A DNA stretch of 64,000 nt from Vibrio intestinalis (lineage in GTDB: Bacteria; Pseudomonadota; Gammaproteobacteria; Enterobacterales; Vibrionaceae). The stretch is taken from assembly GCF_025195085.2 (NCBI RefSeq), contig NZ_JANAVY020000019.1, positions 1 through 64,000 of the forward strand, in the 5' to 3' direction. This document shows positions 7,450 to 15,260 of the stretch, piece by piece. The notes below the pieces were generated by a model. The model saw nothing but the letters and a program-made list of their open reading frames with translations, was not told where the DNA came from and did not search any database. A program made the position numbers and the translations under genes. Each line of letters begins with the position of its first letter. Position 1 is the first letter of the stretch.

Positions 7450-8922
7450 TTATAAGTTCATGATCTTCTCGAACTCTTCATCTGAGTATTTCTTCTCAGT
7501 GCTCTTAGTCAGGTCGGTCATCATTTTGTATCTTAGGTCTGTTGCCATGTTCAAGGTGCGAATCAGCTGACCATAGGAGAAGTCTGACGCCATGTTCAGA
7601 GCGGCTTGTTTATCGGTTTTGTAAACGGTTTCTAGCGTTGAATCAAGGTGTTGAACTTGCTTGTAAAGTTTGCTCTCTTCCTTATCCCATGTTGCTTTAA
7701 GCATAGGTAGGTACTTGTCTTGATTCGCGGTTGCCAATGCAGTCAAACTGCGGAACTGCCAGTATGCGGACTCATCACTATAAGTATCGTCACCGACTTG
7801 GTAAGCTTTCGGGTAATCTTGTAACGTAGTGTACAGCGGGACTAACACTGACTCAGGTAATACACCAAAGCTTTGCCAAATTAAACCTTGTAGCTCTTTT
7901 GGCATGTCTGGACGAAGTTGAATTACATGGGATTCAAGTTGACGTTCCACACGGATAGGGCGCTGGCCGTCTTCCTCTAGGCTTGTACCTTCGTAAGTCG
8001 CGCTAAGTACTTCAGCTACGTCGTTAACAGAGATTTTTTGGTCAGGTTTTAGGAATAGCGGGTACTGCTCCATTCGAGTTTGTTGCTTCTTAGAAGGAGT
8101 TAGCATTTTTTGACCAAGCCATTCACGGTCAACATTGTATACGTCCGCCACTACACCAAATGCTTTGGCAAAGTTGAAGGATTTCTTGTTTGGTTTGTCT
8201 AGCAATTTATGCTCTTGTACAAACTCGAAAAGGTTCGCAGAATGCATGACATCTTTGCTAGCTAGGTTAACGCCGTGCACGCGAAGGCCATTGGCAATCA
8301 TCGCATAGCTATCGTTAGGCACTTTAACCGCAATCCAGTGGTGGCCAGACCCAATTTCAAATAACCACGCTTCATTGATGTCGGCGATGTAAAGACTGTT
8401 CCCTTCGCCTGCGCCATAGGTTTCGACGTAGTGACCGAGTAGATCAACAGCATGCTTAGCAGAGGTTGCTTGAGGAAGGATTAAAGTTGGGATCACCGCT
8501 TCGATAACACCAGCATCAATCAGTGGGTCGATCTTAGCAACGCGATCGTTTACCTCTGCGCTGGTGGTCGCTGAAATAGCGACATTGTGTTCGTTAATAC
8601 CGCGTTCTTCGTAAAACTTCCCTTCGTTATTGACGGTATGTGCGTCCCAATCCGGAATAGCGGAGTAAGCGAAAAAGTGTTTTGGCATAGGAACAACAAG
8701 GCCATTACCTAAGTCCCAGTCGCCAGCTTTATTATCTTGCGCAGGACGGAACTCCAAATGCTTGTTCCAGTTGTTAATACCGAAGTCTTCATTGCGAGCA
8801 ATCATAATACTGCCATCTGCTGAAGCTCCTTTACCGACAATTAAACCAGTACAAGCGAAAGCACTACTACTAACTGCGAGAGCCACTGCACTCGCTACAA
8901 ATGTTACAGACCAAGTTTTCAT
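7450..8922 (-). CDS. C69 family dipeptidase, secreted
   Basis: 490 residues. A 23-residue signal peptide ends SSSAFA and the next residue is Cys in CTGLIVGKGASADGS, the family's hallmark N-terminal nucleophile (Ntn fold, PepD-type U34/C69 dipeptidases). ARNEDFG follows, as usual. Family members cleave dipeptides with broad specificity; the signal peptide suggests periplasmic or extracellular action. It is a single gene with its own terminator. Length and motif order match full-length family members. Confidence 0.88.
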   Translation of the reverse strand: MKTWSVTFVASAVALAVSSSAFACTGLIVGKGASADGSIMIARNEDFGINNWNKHLEFRPAQDNKAGDWDLGNGLVVPMPKHFFAYSAIPDWDAHTVNNEGKFYEERGINEHNVAISATTSAEVNDRVAKIDPLIDAGVIEAVIPTLILPQATSAKHAVDLLGHYVETYGAGEGNSLYIADINEAWLFEIGSGHHWIAVKVPNDSYAMIANGLRVHGVNLASKDVMHSANLFEFVQEHKLLDKPNKKSFNFAKAFGVVADVYNVDREWLGQKMLTPSKKQQTRMEQYPLFLKPDQKISVNDVAEVLSATYEGTSLEEDGQRPIRVERQLESHVIQLRPDMPKELQGLIWQSFGVLPESVLVPLYTTLQDYPKAYQVGDDTYSDESAYWQFRSLTALATANQDKYLPMLKATWDKEESKLYKQVQHLDSTLETVYKTDKQAALNMASDFSYGQLIRTLNMATDLRYKMMTDLTKSTEKKYSDEEFEKIMNL

Positions 8923-9260
8923 ACTAACTCTCCAAAGTTATCTATGAGAAAAAACAAAGTTCATGTCAGTTGTATTTGCGAAGCTAGGGAATCTTGTCCC
9001 TTTATTATTATCATTCTGTGAGAATGTTGTGCTACGAGTATATGGAGTAATGTAACTGCTTATTGACTATTCGATCACAAAATTGACCTGAATAATTATT
9101 TGATAAATATGCAGTTTTTGCTTTTTTCGTAGTTATAACTTTCCGTATGAAGTTACAGTGTTTATGATAATGACTGAGATCACGCTTTATTGTCTATCGC
9201 TGAAAATAATTGATAATTAATGAAATAATCGTGTCATTGATAAAAATAAAGAAATAGACC
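8923..9260. other. Divergent intergenic region, AT-rich
   Basis: 338 bp between the dipeptidase and the TPR protein, transcribed away from each other. Strongly AT-rich with short Fur-like words (TTATTATTATCATTCT near 9001, TTGATAATTAATG near 9209), none complete enough to call. No RNA gene or small ORF stands out. Confidence 0.35.
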
Positions 9261-11579
9261 ATGTCAGAGACAGATTCACGTTTAGTTGATGCTAGAAATA
9301 CCTTAGCGTTTTTAGAAAGCAAGCTTGCGGAAGAACCCACCCCAGTAGCCGTTTTAGCGGTGTCAAATGCGATGATTCGAGTGGCTTACGCCTATGATGA
9401 TATTGGGGATAGCCGAGCGGAAAACGACGTTTATCGGCAGTTGATTGAACGTTTTTCAGGTGAGGAAGATACCGACGTTATAAAAAACGTGCTTGAAGCC
9501 TACTTAAACAAAGCAATTAATCTTGCACATCGGATTCCTCACGATGGCTGTGAGGGGCATGAGTTTTTTAAGCAGGCAATTCATACTGTAACGAGTATTG
9601 AACACCCTAACAGTCCTATCACGCTGCATAAGTTAAATTGTTACCATGCGGGTTTGCTTGCGGATCTAGGCGAGTTTGAAAAGGCACTAAGCCTTTATTC
9701 AGAGCTAATTGTAGTCATCGAACAGAGCGATCTTGAAGAGAAAACGGTAGCGGCGGAATCACGTCTTCATGCGGGGTGTCTGAAGTTATCTCAAAGTGAT
9801 TTTGTTGGCGCTAAGCATGAATTTAATCAACTACTTAGCGTTTACGACAAAGGTCAGGTTGATGCTAGAAGTGCGATCTATCGTCACATTAAGCGCGCTA
9901 AAGACTTTGTCGCTTCGATAGATCAAATCACGAAGTTAGGCTTTGATTGGGTTCAGTTGTCCCAACAGATAAGAGTGACACCGACACCAGATTTGCTTGA
10001 GCTTGCCTACCAGCATTTGTATGCCTTTTCTCTTGTGAACAACCATAGACGAATGGCTGATTTTGCGACCACTTACTTAGATGCAATATCGACCACGACT
10101 GTTAAGCTAGAGCAATTAGGCGAGAGCTGGCAGGGCTTGCTAGACCTTATGTTAGAACAGGCGAGCTATCTTTCTGATGTCGCTATGCTTGATGATATTT
10201 TTGTTCGATATACCAGTTTGGTTAAAGCTCATGATGTGGACGTTAAACAGCAACGATCTATGTGGCAATCAATTGCTCGGTCTTACTTGGCCATAGGTCA
10301 TGCTGAGCGAGCGATTTCTATTTATCAAGATTTTATTGAGCAAAACAAAGCATTTACCGATGCAACCAGCCATCAGTATATTGCCCGTTCGATGTATAAC
10401 TTAGGTGTTGCGCTGGGTAATGTATCTCGCCATCAGGAAGCGCTAGAGTGCTATCGACGTCTGCTAAATCGTTATCAAGGTGATTGTGAGGACGACCGTA
10501 TTCAAGAGATGGTCTATCTGGCAAAGAAAAACAGTTACTTTGCCGCTAAATCTGCACATAAGCAGACATTTGTTACAGTTAAAGAAGAGCTTGTACAAAA
10601 CGATTCTTCTGATGAACAGCAACTGCACAATTGGTTAGCCGCTACCCAGCAAGCCTTCGATTGGGGGCTGTATGACGATGCGATTGACCTTGCAGCCTTG
10701 GCTTGCCAACGTTTTGGAATTAAAGGTGTTGATAGTGACTACTATGCTGCAGATGACTACGGTTTGGCTGACGAAGATGATTGGTTAGAGGAATGGGAAG
10801 GTGAGGGTGGCTTCGATGAAGAAGGCGTCGTTCGTCCGAATAAAAGAGCACAAGCCATTGCAACACAGCCGCTCTTTGTGCGCGAATGCTTGAGCGCGTT
10901 AAAGTTACTGCTCATCGAATCTGTGAAAAATTGGAATAACCTATCAGTCACATCATCGGCTTGCGATAGCGTACTCTATGATGCAGTGTGCTCTTTAGTT
11001 GAAGTTCACAACCCTCAGCAAAGCGATGTCTTATATTCGAATTACCTTGATGGTTTAGCAGAAGCGCTGGAATATGCGGAGCGAGAGTGTTACTCGACTC
11101 GCGGGTATCTGAAAGCCATCGAGAGCATTGTTCCTGACTCATGTTGGCCTGAACAATTTGCAGTTCGATATGCAAGGCTTTGTTTTTCATGGGCTAAGTT
11201 GAATGATCGAGCCGATCAAGAGCAGGTGGTTGCGATGGTTAATAAAATAACAGAGCAGTTTTTGTTGGCTCAGTCTCCGGCTCTAGAGGCAAGCGTGATC
11301 CACGTATCAATCTTTAACACTCGTTATCTCGAGACTCCACAAGCTATGCAGCAATTGAGCGCTTGTTGGCAGAGTTACCTATTGAAAGAATTAAGTGTTG
11401 AGGAATCTCGTGCGTTGGCACAGGTTTGTATTAAGCAAGTTGAATTAGCACAGGAACTCGATGACGAAGGTGAAATGAAGCGATGGATTACAAATTATCT
11501 AGGTTATTTCTCAGATGTTGATCTATATGGGTATCAAGGTTTGGAAGAGATGCTAAAGACTTTAGAAGATTTAGAATAA
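9261..11579 (+). CDS. Large tetratricopeptide-repeat protein, unknown function
   Basis: 772 residues, no signal peptide or membrane segment, so cytoplasmic. It is almost entirely helical, with TPR-like units such as LADLGEFEKALSLYSELI (about residues 132-150), AIGHAERAISIYQDFIEQ and NVSRHQEALECYRRLLNR (about 345-410). Around residues 492-523 a very acidic, aromatic stretch (for example DEDDWLEEWEGEGGFDEEG) separates two helical halves and could be a docking peptide. No enzymatic motif is visible. It is followed after 13 bases by a second unknown gene, so they form a pair. I do not recognise a characterised homologue. Confidence 0.8.
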   Translation: MSETDSRLVDARNTLAFLESKLAEEPTPVAVLAVSNAMIRVAYAYDDIGDSRAENDVYRQLIERFSGEEDTDVIKNVLEAYLNKAINLAHRIPHDGCEGHEFFKQAIHTVTSIEHPNSPITLHKLNCYHAGLLADLGEFEKALSLYSELIVVIEQSDLEEKTVAAESRLHAGCLKLSQSDFVGAKHEFNQLLSVYDKGQVDARSAIYRHIKRAKDFVASIDQITKLGFDWVQLSQQIRVTPTPDLLELAYQHLYAFSLVNNHRRMADFATTYLDAISTTTVKLEQLGESWQGLLDLMLEQASYLSDVAMLDDIFVRYTSLVKAHDVDVKQQRSMWQSIARSYLAIGHAERAISIYQDFIEQNKAFTDATSHQYIARSMYNLGVALGNVSRHQEALECYRRLLNRYQGDCEDDRIQEMVYLAKKNSYFAAKSAHKQTFVTVKEELVQNDSSDEQQLHNWLAATQQAFDWGLYDDAIDLAALACQRFGIKGVDSDYYAADDYGLADEDDWLEEWEGEGGFDEEGVVRPNKRAQAIATQPLFVRECLSALKLLLIESVKNWNNLSVTSSACDSVLYDAVCSLVEVHNPQQSDVLYSNYLDGLAEALEYAERECYSTRGYLKAIESIVPDSCWPEQFAVRYARLCFSWAKLNDRADQEQVVAMVNKITEQFLLAQSPALEASVIHVSIFNTRYLETPQAMQQLSACWQSYLLKELSVEESRALAQVCIKQVELAQELDDEGEMKRWITNYLGYFSDVDLYGYQGLEEMLKTLEDLE

Positions 11580-11592
11580 AGGGTTTGAATCA

Positions 11593-12099
11593 ATGATCGA
11601 TGCAACGATTAACTATACCGAATTTAAACAACGTCTTGTTTTAAGCAAAAGTGAATATTCGCTTTTCGAACAGGGCGAAATCGGAGCTGTATTTAAAGAT
11701 GAGCAGGGCACTGAGTGTATTCCTCATTTATATTTTCAACCTATCAATTTGACGGAAAGGGAAACGGAATATCGCTTTTCGGAACTGCTGCACGAGTGCT
11801 ATGAAGCTCACCTTGAGATGATTGAACAGTCGCTGCAAGAGCGAGAGGAATGCTGGATAATTGAAACCACATTCGCCTTGCGCAGTGACGGTGAAATTGA
11901 ACGACTGGTAGGCTTAGAGTTTGTTTATCCTGATGAAGAGTTTACTTACCGATACCAAGTTCTAAACTCGATGGCTGATTATAGTTATTTTAATATTGCC
12001 GATAAGCCTTTACAGATTGTCGAGCACGAAGGCTGTGATTTGACTGGTAAAGCTCTAGAAGTACCGCTTGTCGGTTCTTATATGTGTCCGACGTCCTAA
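11593..12099 (+). CDS. Unknown protein coupled to the TPR protein
   Basis: 168 residues, acidic, no signal peptide or membrane segment. It shares an operon with the TPR protein (13-bp gap, AAAGGG box before the ATG) and is followed by a terminator. The composition suggests a small alpha/beta globular protein; no family motif is recognised. A partner or cargo of the TPR scaffold is the natural guess, but only from position. Confidence 0.7.
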   Translation: MIDATINYTEFKQRLVLSKSEYSLFEQGEIGAVFKDEQGTECIPHLYFQPINLTERETEYRFSELLHECYEAHLEMIEQSLQEREECWIIETTFALRSDGEIERLVGLEFVYPDEEFTYRYQVLNSMADYSYFNIADKPLQIVEHEGCDLTGKALEVPLVGSYMCPTS

Positions 12100-12130
12100 A
12101 ATAGGATTGCAAAGTAATAGAATGAAATGA

Positions 12131-12166
12131 AGCACTGACACCTTGACGGTCTCAGTGCTTTTTATT
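12131..12166 (+). terminator. Terminator of the TPR operon
   Basis: AGCACTGACACC / GGTCTCAGTGCT, 12 bp with one mismatch and loop TTGAC, then a U tract. It abuts the 3' end of the convergent pilin pseudogene. Confidence 0.85.
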
Positions 12167-12677
12167 TAGCAATCGTCAGTGATAGGCGTATAGATGACGT
12201 TGCCGTTTCCGCTGTCAGGGTAGTAGACTTCGACATAACATAAATTGCTGTTGCTTGGCGAGTGGTCTGTAAATCCAATCAAAAAGTAAGGTTCGTCAAC
12301 ATGATCCACGCCATACCATGTGCGGATCGTAAACCTAGGGTCTAAGCCGCTTAAGTCTTCCGCCGCGTCCACGTATTTTATGAGGCCAAAGTGCCCAACG
12401 ACGTCGTTAATGCATCATTATCGAGATCGATATTCTTCACATTACCATCATTGACGTCTTGTTGGTTCTGTAATACCGCTTTTGTGTAGACTTGGTAATT
12501 GATCGTTGCTAACGCATCTTTAGCGCCCAGTAGTGTAGCAATACGCGCTTCTTTTGCCATATTAAGGTACGCCGAGGCCGCTGTTACACTTAACACTGCA
12601 AGCACAACGATAACGACCACCATTTCGATGAGTGTAAAGCCTTTTGCTTTTCCCCGTTTATTTAATGATACATCCAT
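12166..12677 (-). pseudogene. Type IV pilin-like gene split by a frameshift
   Basis: The first frame (12677 down to 12378, 99 residues) has a prepilin peptidase site and pilin helix, KG then FTLIEMVVVIVVLAVLSV, with Glu at mature position 5. It stops after TTSLGTLAS. In another frame the stretch from about 12400 to 12166 reads HFGLIKYVDAAEDLSG and ends with NSNLCYVEVYYPDSG and TDDC. A paired-cysteine C-terminal loop of this kind is what a type IV pilin should have and the first frame lacks. Joined, the product would be about 170 residues, a normal pilin size. I therefore read one gene broken near 12380-12400 rather than two genes. It stands alone, with no pilus assembly genes nearby. Confidence 0.7.
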
Positions 12678-12865
12678 AATTCATTGTAATTAGTAGGGTA
12701 ATGGCGAGAGGATAAGAGCGTGGAGTACGGTCGTCTATTGTCTTAATTTCAAAACAAGAGGTATGACTCGGAAGTAAGAAATCGAGTTTTAGAATTTACA
12801 ATCTATCGTTTTGTATCGAAGGGAAGTGAGTGTTTGATTGGCCAATTTTATGAATGGGTAATAAT

Positions 12866-12894
12866 AAAACAGCCGCTCATTGAGCGGCTGTTTT
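12866..12894. terminator. Terminator of the DEAD-box helicase gene
   Basis: AAAACAGCCGCTC / GAGCGGCTGTTTT, 13 bp, loop ATT. It lies 24 bases past the helicase stop on the minus strand and is U-rich in both directions. Confidence 0.9.
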
Positions 12895-12917
12895 GATTCA
12901 AAGCGTGTTAGCTGAGA

Positions 12918-14897
12918 TTAGTCTTCGCGACGGCTACGGCCATGGCCACGTTCGCCACGGTAGTTACCACGGTTGTCGCCACCACGGTTGCGGTCAAAAC
13001 GACGCTCGCCATCACGACCGCCACGGCCACCCTCACGGTTGCCACGGAAACCGCCATCACGGTTACCATCGCGGTTGCCGTCACGGTTACCATCACGATT
13101 GCCACGGTAGCCACCTTCACGGTTACCATCGCGGTTACCACGGTAACCACCACCATCGCGACGACCACGACCGCCGTCACGACCACCATCACGGCGACCA
13201 CCGTCACGACGACCACGAGGCTCGCGGAAGTCATCGAAGTCACACACTACAGCGCCAACTTCTTTTTGACGAATACGTAGCTTGCTTAGTTTGCTTGCTG
13301 CATCAGAGCTCATTGCTTTAGGCAGCTGAACGTAAGTTTCGCCTTGTGCCAGTTTGATAGCACCGATAGAGCCTTTAGTTAGGCCAAGTTCGTTTGCTAG
13401 TGCGCCAACGATATCTTTAACTTGAACGCCTTGCTCACGGCCAACTTGAAGCTGGTAAGTATCCCAGTCTTGGTTGTTGAAGCTACGACGAGCGCCATCG
13501 CGACCACCGTCACGGCCGCCTTCGCGACGCTCTTTACGGCGTTGCTTGTCACGCTCAATCGCTTCAATCATTGGGTCTTCGCCAATGTAGAATAGAGGGC
13601 GTTTGCCTTGTTGACGCTTCAGTAGAATCGCTGCAAGAGTTGCTGCATCGATTTCTAGAGATTCTTGTAGCTTCTCTACAAGCTCAGAGAACTTGTCTAG
13701 CGCTTTGTGTTCTTTGTCTGCTTCAAGCTCAGCGCCTAGTTTAACTAGACGAGCTGCTGCTACTTCGTCACGTAGAGGAAGTTGGATTTCTTCCATAGAT
13801 GACTTAGTTACGCGCTCGATAGTGCGAAGCATACGGATTTGGTTAGTGCGAACTAGAAGGATCGCTTTACCTTTACGACCAGCACGGCCAGTACGACCAA
13901 TACGGTGAATGTATGACTCAACATCGAATGGGATGTCGTAGTTAAATACGTGCGTGATGCGTGGCACATCAAGACCACGAGCAACAACGTCAGTTGCAAC
14001 TAGGATATCGATAACACCGTTTTTGATGTGATCTACAGTACGCTCACGTAGTGACTGAGGAATGTCACCGTGTAGAGCTGCCGCTTTGAAGCCGCGTGCA
14101 GATAACCAATCAGCTAGACGCTCGGTATCTTGACGAGTACGTACGAATACGATTGACGCGTCAGTTTCTTCAGTTTCAAGTAGACGAGACATTGCTTCGT
14201 CTTTCTCTACGCCTTTCACAACCCAGAACTGCTGTTCTACTTTGTCTACCGTGTGGTTTTTACCAGCAACGTCGACAGTGATTGGGTCACGTAGGAAGCG
14301 CTCAACAATGTTTTTTAGCATTGGAGGCATAGTCGCAGAGAATAGAACGCGCTGTGCAGATGCAGGGGCGTGCTCCATGATTTCTGTTACGTCGTCAACA
14401 AAACCCATGTTCAACATTTCGTCAGCTTCATCAAGGACGAAAGTGCCAACTTCGTCTAGGTGTAGACGATCACGGTTGATAAGGTCTTGAACACGGCCAG
14501 GTGTACCTACCACAATGTGTGCGCCATTTTTAAGAGCACGCATTTGGTCAACGATTGAAGCACCACCGTAGATTTCTAGTACTTTAAGACCAGAAATGTT
14601 TTTACCTAGGTTCTTCATTTCAGCCGCAACTTGGATCGCTAGCTCACGAGTAGGAGCAAGTACGATAGCTTGTGGCTTACGTTGAGATAGGTCTAGTTTG
14701 TTTAGCAACGGAAGAGAGAATGCTGCTGTTTTACCTGTACCAGTTTGAGCTTTACCTAGGGCATCTTTACCTTCTAGAAGGTGAGGAATAGCTGCTGCTT
14801 GGATAGGAGTTGGAGAAACGAAGCCCATGCTATCAAGTGCTGAAAGAATGGCGTCGTTTAGTGCTAATTCACTAAATTGAATTACAGAATCTGTCAT
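12918..14897 (-). CDS. deaD: DEAD-box RNA helicase, CsdA/DeaD type
   Basis: 659 residues. In order: Q motif region with PTPIQAAAIP (about 29-38), Walker A AQTGTGKT (50-57), PTRELAIQ, DEAD in VLDEADEML (about 155), SAT in LFSATMPP, then the second RecA domain with RGLDVPR and HRIGRTGRAGR. A DbpA/CsdA-type RNA-binding domain follows (about 475-550). The last 100 residues are a basic RDG/RGG tail. CsdA unwinds structured RNA in ribosome assembly and mRNA decay, most needed in the cold. It is divergent from RNase II with a 363-bp gap, so two RNA-metabolism genes share a control region. Its 5' leader appears long, as for E. coli csdA. Confidence 0.93.
   Translation of the reverse strand: MTDSVIQFSELALNDAILSALDSMGFVSPTPIQAAAIPHLLEGKDALGKAQTGTGKTAAFSLPLLNKLDLSQRKPQAIVLAPTRELAIQVAAEMKNLGKNISGLKVLEIYGGASIVDQMRALKNGAHIVVGTPGRVQDLINRDRLHLDEVGTFVLDEADEMLNMGFVDDVTEIMEHAPASAQRVLFSATMPPMLKNIVERFLRDPITVDVAGKNHTVDKVEQQFWVVKGVEKDEAMSRLLETEETDASIVFVRTRQDTERLADWLSARGFKAAALHGDIPQSLRERTVDHIKNGVIDILVATDVVARGLDVPRITHVFNYDIPFDVESYIHRIGRTGRAGRKGKAILLVRTNQIRMLRTIERVTKSSMEEIQLPLRDEVAAARLVKLGAELEADKEHKALDKFSELVEKLQESLEIDAATLAAILLKRQQGKRPLFYIGEDPMIEAIERDKQRRKERREGGRDGGRDGARRSFNNQDWDTYQLQVGREQGVQVKDIVGALANELGLTKGSIGAIKLAQGETYVQLPKAMSSDAASKLSKLRIRQKEVGAVVCDFDDFREPRGRRDGGRRDGGRDGGRGRRDGGGYRGNRDGNREGGYRGNRDGNRDGNRDGNRDGGFRGNREGGRGGRDGERRFDRNRGGDNRGNYRGERGHGRSRRED
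12921..13230 (-). repeat. Repeat-encoded RDG/RGN tail of the helicase
   Basis: About 310 bp of degenerate tandem units encode runs such as GRRDGGRRDGG and NRDGNRDGNRDG. The repetition holds at DNA level (CGGTTACCATCGCGGTTGCC-like units on the plus strand) and creates long open frames in several other frames. Copy number is probably variable between strains. Confidence 0.8.
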
Positions 14898-15260
14898 TGG
14901 GATCCCACTAAATTAAAAACAAAAGGTCCCACCAGCTCTACAAATTCCAATACAAATCCAAGCTCAATCGCTGAATCCATTCAGATGCGGATAAGTGTTA
15001 AAACGCATCAAGCCGCTAGGGACGTCTAAGGGAGGCGGATTATTCCCTAAAAGCATAAAAAAAGCCAGAAAAAATTGAAATTCATCACAATTTTTTCTCG
15101 AAAGAGACGTTTTGAGGCTAATCCATGTCACATAAGTAGGAAAACGTTGCTTATTTGCGCATTTTTTGTTGGTTTAAAGGACAACAAAGTGGTGCTTTCA
15201 GTAGCTTGGTCACATTGCCAATGTTATAGTGACGCCAATTTTATTAGTGAAAAAATAAAG
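14898..15260. other. Divergent control region of helicase and RNase II
   Basis: 363 bp between two divergent starts. It contains a perfect 10-bp hairpin GAAAAAATTG / CAATTTTTTC (15068-15077 and 15088-15097, loop 10 nt) in the RNase II leader. On the helicase side a GC-rich stretch (about 15000-15055) has complementary CCCTA/TAGGG words that could fold in a long 5' leader. An in-frame extension of the RNase II frame back to a TTG at 15075 is not supported by an RBS. Confidence 0.45.

Noticed and set aside
12166..12372. Independent 68-residue protein from a GTG
   Set aside because: Its cysteine-loop sequence is the missing C-terminal part of the adjacent pilin frame, so it is treated as part of one broken gene.
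12893..13321. Long open frames on both strands (His/Gly-rich on plus, Val/Thr-rich on both) over the helicase tail
   Set aside because: They arise from the GC-rich repeat coding for RDG units; the helicase frame explains the repeat, and the others lack RBS and have extreme composition.
15075..15260. 62-codon in-frame N-terminal extension of RNase II from a TTG
   Set aside because: Unlike the family's N-terminus, passes through a hairpin and lacks an RBS; the ATG at 15261 fits known RNase II.
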